Program-made: the position numbers and the translations under genes
NCBI GenBank assembly: GCA_028279875.1
Contig: JANQMU010000132.1
Location: 62,001-126,000 of the forward strand
DNA: 64,000 nt
From: Rhizobiaceae bacterium
GTDB lineage: Bacteria; Pseudomonadota; Alphaproteobacteria; Rhizobiales; Rhizobiaceae
Reading direction: 5' to 3'
The notes under the pieces: generated by a model
Databases searched by the model: none
Told to the model about the DNA's origin: nothing
What the model saw: the letters and a program-made list of their open reading frames with translations, nothing else
Part shown: in pieces, positions 60,570 to 64,000 of the stretch
Numbering within the stretch: the first letter of the stretch is position 1
How the letters are laid out: each line of letters opens with the position of its first letter

Positions 60570-61736
60570 CTAGCGCAGCTCGTCCAGAACCGCCCGGCTG
60601 TAGGGCCGCAGCGGTTCGCCGTGGCGCAGGCGTTTCACCAGATCCGCATTGGCGATGAAGGGCCGACCGAAGGAAATGAGATCGATCCCGCCGCGGGATA
60701 TCTCCGCAGCGGCCGTCGCCGCATCGTAGCCGCCATTGCCCATCAGCACGCCGTCATAATGCCTGCGCATGAAGGCGCTGGTGCGCCCGTCCAGATAATC
60801 ATACTCCACAAAATCATCGACGATGCCGACATGCAGATAGGCAAGCCCGGCGCTGTTCAGCTGTTCCATGAGATGGATGTAGCCGTCATTGTCACCCGGC
60901 TCATAGGTCATCAATCCGAAATAGGCGGCCGGCGACAGGCGCAGCCCGACCCGCTCCGGACCGAACACGGATGCCACCGCATCAACCGCCTCGAGAGCGA
61001 ACCGCGCCCGGTTCTGCGGCGACCCGCCATAGGCATCGGTGCGCTTGTTGGTGCACTGCCTCAGAAACTGGTCGGGCAGATAGCCGTTGGCCCCGTGGAT
61101 CTCGACACCGTCGAAGCCTGCCGCCTTGGCGTTGCGGGCTGCCCTTCGGTAATCGTCCAGCACCTGCCTGATGTCCGTTTCCGACATCGCCCGCGGCCAG
61201 ACATGATAGAGATTGAGAACCCCCACCTGCCGCCGCTTCCCACGAGTCGGGACCTTGGACGGTCCGATGGGCCTGACCCCGGTGAAGTGTGGATGCGACA
61301 GCCGCCCGACATGCCAGATCTGGCTGAAAATCTGCCCGCCGCGGTCATGGACGGCATCCGTGACCCACGCCCAGGCCTTCACCTGCGCCTCGGACCAGAT
61401 GCCGGGCGTATCGATATATCCCTGACAGTTTTCATTGATCAGGGTTGCTTCGGTGACCAGCAGCCCGGCATCGGCGCGCGACGCATAGTAGGCGACAGCC
61501 CCGGCGGTTGGCTCCAGTTCGTTTTCGGCGCGATTGCGCGTGCACGGAGACAGGGCGATCCTGTTTCGCATGGTGATCTGATCGTTCAGCGTGAACGGTT
61601 CGAAAAGCACGTCGATGCCGGTCACGGCCGTGCTTTGCCGCCCGCCCTGCTGCGCGCCGGCCGCCACCGACCAGTGGCTTGAGCGATCCAGCGGCCGGTT
61701 TGCCCGACCGGTACTGCCGCCGGTGCTATTTGCCAT
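60570..61736 (-). CDS. Old yellow enzyme family flavin oxidoreductase (NADH:flavin oxidoreductase)
   Basis: This protein of about 388 residues is a TIM-barrel, FMN-binding ene-reductase relative. It has FEPFTLNDQITMRNRIALSPCTRNRA, ADAGLLVTEATLINENCQGY, QIWHVGRLSH, FDGVEIHGANGYLPDQFLRQCTNKRTDAYGGSPQNRARF and GGIDLISFGRPFIANADLVKRLRHG. It reduces activated double bonds with NAD(P)H. The start at 61736 is uncertain, as OYEs usually begin close to FEPFTL, about 45 residues later. It leads the operon, with a GTATAC operator about 107 bp upstream. Confidence 0.9.
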   Translation of the reverse strand: MANSTGGSTGRANRPLDRSSHWSVAAGAQQGGRQSTAVTGIDVLFEPFTLNDQITMRNRIALSPCTRNRAENELEPTAGAVAYYASRADAGLLVTEATLINENCQGYIDTPGIWSEAQVKAWAWVTDAVHDRGGQIFSQIWHVGRLSHPHFTGVRPIGPSKVPTRGKRRQVGVLNLYHVWPRAMSETDIRQVLDDYRRAARNAKAAGFDGVEIHGANGYLPDQFLRQCTNKRTDAYGGSPQNRARFALEAVDAVASVFGPERVGLRLSPAAYFGLMTYEPGDNDGYIHLMEQLNSAGLAYLHVGIVDDFVEYDYLDGRTSAFMRRHYDGVLMGNGGYDAATAAAEISRGGIDLISFGRPFIANADLVKRLRHGEPLRPYSRAVLDELR

Positions 61737-61842
61737 CGGCAACCTGCCTGATCGCATACCCGTATGCGGGGCCGAAGGGAGGCCTCAATCGGAAGACGTC
61801 CGTCACCGAGTCAAAATCGCATTTTCTCTCTGTCATGCCAGG

Positions 61843-61854
61843 ATTGTATACCAT
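61843..61854. promoter_or_regulatory. GTATAC-type operator (ATTGTATACCAT) of the OYE operon
   Basis: It lies in the 178-bp gap between the amidase stop and the OYE start, 107 bp upstream of the start. It matches the sites at 41726 and 53854 in the GTATAC core and flanks. Confidence 0.7.
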
Positions 61855-61914
61855 CTAGCGACAAAAACAATAAATTAAGCAGATTTCATGCTGTTTTGGA
61901 TACAGAAAACGGAA

Positions 61915-63198
61915 TCAACTCCGAACGAGAACCTTTGCCGCCGTTTCGGCAAGCCCAAGCAGCCCCTCATCCGAAAGCCGCGGCGCAACCAGTTGGACGC
62001 CCACCGGCAGGCCGTTGGGTCCGTGGTGGGACGGCAGCGTGATGCAGGGGCAGTGCAGCGCGGTCCACATGCGGTTGAACGTCGCCAGCCCGCTGGCCGC
62101 CAGCCCGCGCGGCGCTTCCCCGGGAACCGATGGCGTCAGCCAGGCATCATATTCGCTAAAGGCGCTTTCAAAGACCACGCGCGCATGGGCCACGTGATCA
62201 TAGGCCTCAATCATCTGCCGGCGGGTCCGGCCCGTGGCGTTTTCCACCTCGTCGCGAAACCCCTTCGCCAGATCGTCATAATGCAGCAGATATTCCGCCC
62301 GGTAGGCGCCCCGGCCCTCCCAGTGCATGACCCGGTCCTGCATTTCAGTCAGCGACTTGAAAACATCCGGCACGCCGACATCGCTGACCACCGCACCGGC
62401 CGCCGACAATTGCGCCGCTGCATCCTCGATCGCCTGTTGTGTCGCGGCTTCAGCGTCGTCCCAGTGCTGGGTGCGGAACACGCCGATCCGGGCCCCCTCA
62501 ATCGGACGGCTTTCGGGCAATTGTTCCGTCACGCCGAGCGTAACAGACATTCTGGCAAGATCTTCGGCGCTGCGGCCGACATAGCCGATCGTATCGAGCG
62601 ACTGGTCATAGACCTTGATGCCCTCGATGCTGATCAGGCCGAAGGTCGGTTTCATTCCGAAGATGCCGCAAAACGACGCCGGCCGGATCAGCGAGCCGCC
62701 GGTCTGGGTGCCGAGCGCCATCGGCACCATGTGGTCTGCGACGGATGCTCCCGTCCCGCTGGACGAGCCGCCCGGCGTGTGCTCCAGATTGCGCGGGTTT
62801 CCGGTGGGCGGTTTCCGCCCATGCGAAGCGAATTCAACCGTGGTCACTTTCCCGAGAATCACGGCCCCGGAACCACGCAAGACGGCGACGCATGCTGCAT
62901 CGCGCGCCGGCCGGAACCCCTCATAGATGGGAGAATTGTATTCTGTCGGCAAATCGGCCGTGTCGATCATGTCCTTGATCCCCACAGGCACGCCGTGCAG
63001 CGGGCCCAGCGCATCGCTCCGGTCCCTTTGTCTCGCCTCGGCGATGGCCTGTTCCGGGTTCACATGGGCCCAGGCCTTGACCTTCGGGTCGCGCGCGGCA
63101 ATCCGCTCCAGGCAGGACCGTGTCAGCGCCTCGCTGGTCAGCGTCCCGGCTGCGATCCGTTCCGCCGCCTGGCTTGCGGTCAGTTCAAAAGGCTCCAT
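61915..63198 (-). CDS. Amidase signature family hydrolase
   Basis: This 427-residue enzyme has the Ser-cisSer-Lys triad: Lys in GVPVGIKDMIDTA, the glycine/serine loop GGSSSGTGASVA and the nucleophile region GTQTGGSLIRPASFCG. The start at 63198 overlaps the HMG-CoA-lyase stop (TGATG); a longer frame has no ribosome site. It hydrolyses an amide, consistent with an N-containing substrate in this module. Confidence 0.92.
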   Translation of the reverse strand: MEPFELTASQAAERIAAGTLTSEALTRSCLERIAARDPKVKAWAHVNPEQAIAEARQRDRSDALGPLHGVPVGIKDMIDTADLPTEYNSPIYEGFRPARDAACVAVLRGSGAVILGKVTTVEFASHGRKPPTGNPRNLEHTPGGSSSGTGASVADHMVPMALGTQTGGSLIRPASFCGIFGMKPTFGLISIEGIKVYDQSLDTIGYVGRSAEDLARMSVTLGVTEQLPESRPIEGARIGVFRTQHWDDAEAATQQAIEDAAAQLSAAGAVVSDVGVPDVFKSLTEMQDRVMHWEGRGAYRAEYLLHYDDLAKGFRDEVENATGRTRRQMIEAYDHVAHARVVFESAFSEYDAWLTPSVPGEAPRGLAASGLATFNRMWTALHCPCITLPSHHGPNGLPVGVQLVAPRLSDEGLLGLAETAAKVLVRS

Positions 63199-64000
63199 CA
63201 CGGCCCATCCTCTTTTGTCTCTGCGATCTCGGGAAAAAGACCCGCCTTTGCCACCATGGCCGGCACCGGCCTGTCCATCTGGTCGTTCACCCAGTCGGAC
63301 ACGGCAATCAGCGCGGCAAGGTCGATGCCCGTCTCGATGCCCATATTGCGCAGCATGAGGCACAGGTCCTCGCTGGCGATATTGCCCGTGGCACGCGGTG
63401 CAAAGGGGCAGCCGCCAATGCCGCCGACCGCCGCATCCAGAAACAGCGCGCCGCCTTCGATCGCCGCTACCGCATTGGCATAGCCGGTATTGCGCGTATT
63501 GTGGAAATGCCCGCCGACCGGCACGCCGGGTCCGGCGAGTTTTGCCAGATCCGCCGTCAGGTCCCGCACCTGATTGGGAACGCCTGCACCGATCGTGTCG
63601 GCAAGCCAGATCTCATCGGGCTGCAGCGCCAGCAGTCGCCTGGCGATATCCAGAACCGTCTCAGCAGGAACAACCCCTTCAAAAGGACAGCCGAAGGCCG
63701 CGGCGATCCCGAATGTCAACCGCTTGCTGGCGCTGTGGACGACATCGGCAATATCGCAGAACCCGGCAATCGTATCGGCAATGGCAACACCATTGTTGCG
63801 CCGGTTGAAGGTCTCGGTCGCGACCACAACGCAGCGCACCTCATCCATATCGGCCGCCAGTGCGCGCTCGACACCGCGCCGGTTGAGCGCCAGCCCGGCA
63901 TAACGGACATCCGGTTTCCGGTCGATGCGCAACATCACCTCCTCGGCACCCGCCATCTGCGGAACCCGCTTCGGGTTGACGAAGCTCACCGCCTCGATCC
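63198..64000 (-). CDS. Hydroxymethylglutaryl-CoA lyase-family protein, C-terminal part
   Basis: The frame is cut by the right edge; about 267 residues of roughly 300 are present. IEAVSFVNPKRVPQMAGAEEV is close to HMG-CoA lyases, followed by WLADTIGAGVP, GHFHNTRNTGYANAVAAIEGGALFLDAAVGGIGGCPFAPRATGNIASEDL, including the HxH metal site and the G-C-P-F-A-P catalytic loop. The family splits HMG-CoA or a related 3-hydroxyacyl-CoA into acetyl-CoA and a keto product. It is coupled to the amidase. Confidence 0.9.
   Translation of the reverse strand, partial: IEAVSFVNPKRVPQMAGAEEVMLRIDRKPDVRYAGLALNRRGVERALAADMDEVRCVVVATETFNRRNNGVAIADTIAGFCDIADVVHSASKRLTFGIAAAFGCPFEGVVPAETVLDIARRLLALQPDEIWLADTIGAGVPNQVRDLTADLAKLAGPGVPVGGHFHNTRNTGYANAVAAIEGGALFLDAAVGGIGGCPFAPRATGNIASEDLCLMLRNMGIETGIDLAALIAVSDWVNDQMDRPVPAMVAKAGLFPEIAETKEDGP

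Noticed and set aside
61888-63483. 531-codon open frame opposite the amidase
   Set aside because: No domain, Arg/His-rich, and the amidase is unambiguous.
1-64000. CRISPR arrays, tRNA/rRNA genes, insertion sequences
   Set aside because: No regularly spaced repeats, cloverleaf-like sequences or transposase frames were noticed on reading both strands, although small RNAs could be missed by eye.

Overview
The window is a GC-rich, densely packed stretch of chromosome from a proteobacterium, most likely an alphaproteobacterium. The evidence is three TRAP (DctPQM) transporters and one tripartite tricarboxylate (TctCBA) transporter, many FCD-GntR and LacI regulators, many short-chain dehydrogenases and frequent 4-nt ATGA overlaps. 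No tRNA, rRNA, insertion sequence, phage gene or CRISPR array was seen. It reads as a catabolic region made of several modules, each with a regulator, a transporter, enzymes and its own palindromic operator.

Layout. (1) 1-3.5 kb: the start of a HyuA-type hydantoinase/oxoprolinase, a Tat-leader SDR of mycofactocin-associated type, an epimerase-like reductase and a small secreted protein. (2) 3.8-18.2 kb: an aromatic meta-cleavage module with an MhpB-like extradiol dioxygenase, an MhpC-like hydrolase, a TRAP transporter with a leaderless TAXI-like partner, mhpD-mhpF-mhpE plus an SDR, an FCD-GntR regulator, a Baeyer-Villiger-type monooxygenase, a GlcG/HbpS protein and a cupin. Seven copies of ATGCWWGCAT lie only in the intergenic gaps of this module and define a probable local regulon. 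(3) 18.3-25.4 kb: tctC-tctB-tctA-sulfatase-SDR-SDR, divergent from a LacI regulator across a perfect inverted repeat. (4) 25.4-35.0 kb: a second LacI regulator. Two matching TTGGTAA...TTACCAA operators face a CoA-transferase/enoyl-CoA hydratase/MBL/dehydrogenase operon at one end and a leaderless binding protein/SDR/idonate-dehydrogenase-like operon at the other. The second operator also faces an anaerobic sulfatase maturase that probably activates the sulfatase of module 3. (5) 35.0-40.8 kb: a stress or ion module (Kef-type antiporter, P-type ATPase, small HTH protein, UspA) around an FNR/FixK-like box. (6) 40.8-44.8 kb: a VOC protein and a TRAP transporter. (7) 44.9-49.8 kb: mixed single genes (WYL regulator, ABM-like protein, MFS exporter, GNAT, SDR, GFA protein). 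(8) 49.8-64 kb: a second FCD-GntR module with PrpD-like, two polysaccharide-deacetylase-fold enzymes, an isonitrile-hydratase-like protein, a TRAP transporter, an old-yellow-enzyme operon containing two divergent Sua5/YrdC-fold paralogues around a CoA transferase, an amidase and an HMG-CoA-lyase-like enzyme. A GTATAC-centred palindrome recurs in front of the GntR gene, the OYE operon, the isonitrile-hydratase-like gene and, 12 kb away, the VOC/TRAP pair of module 6, which ties modules 6 and 8 together.

The observations most likely to be new are the two operator-defined regulons, the paired YrdC-like proteins inside a catabolic operon, and the two solute-binding-protein homologues without export signals. 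All functions are read from sequence alone; substrates are not established.
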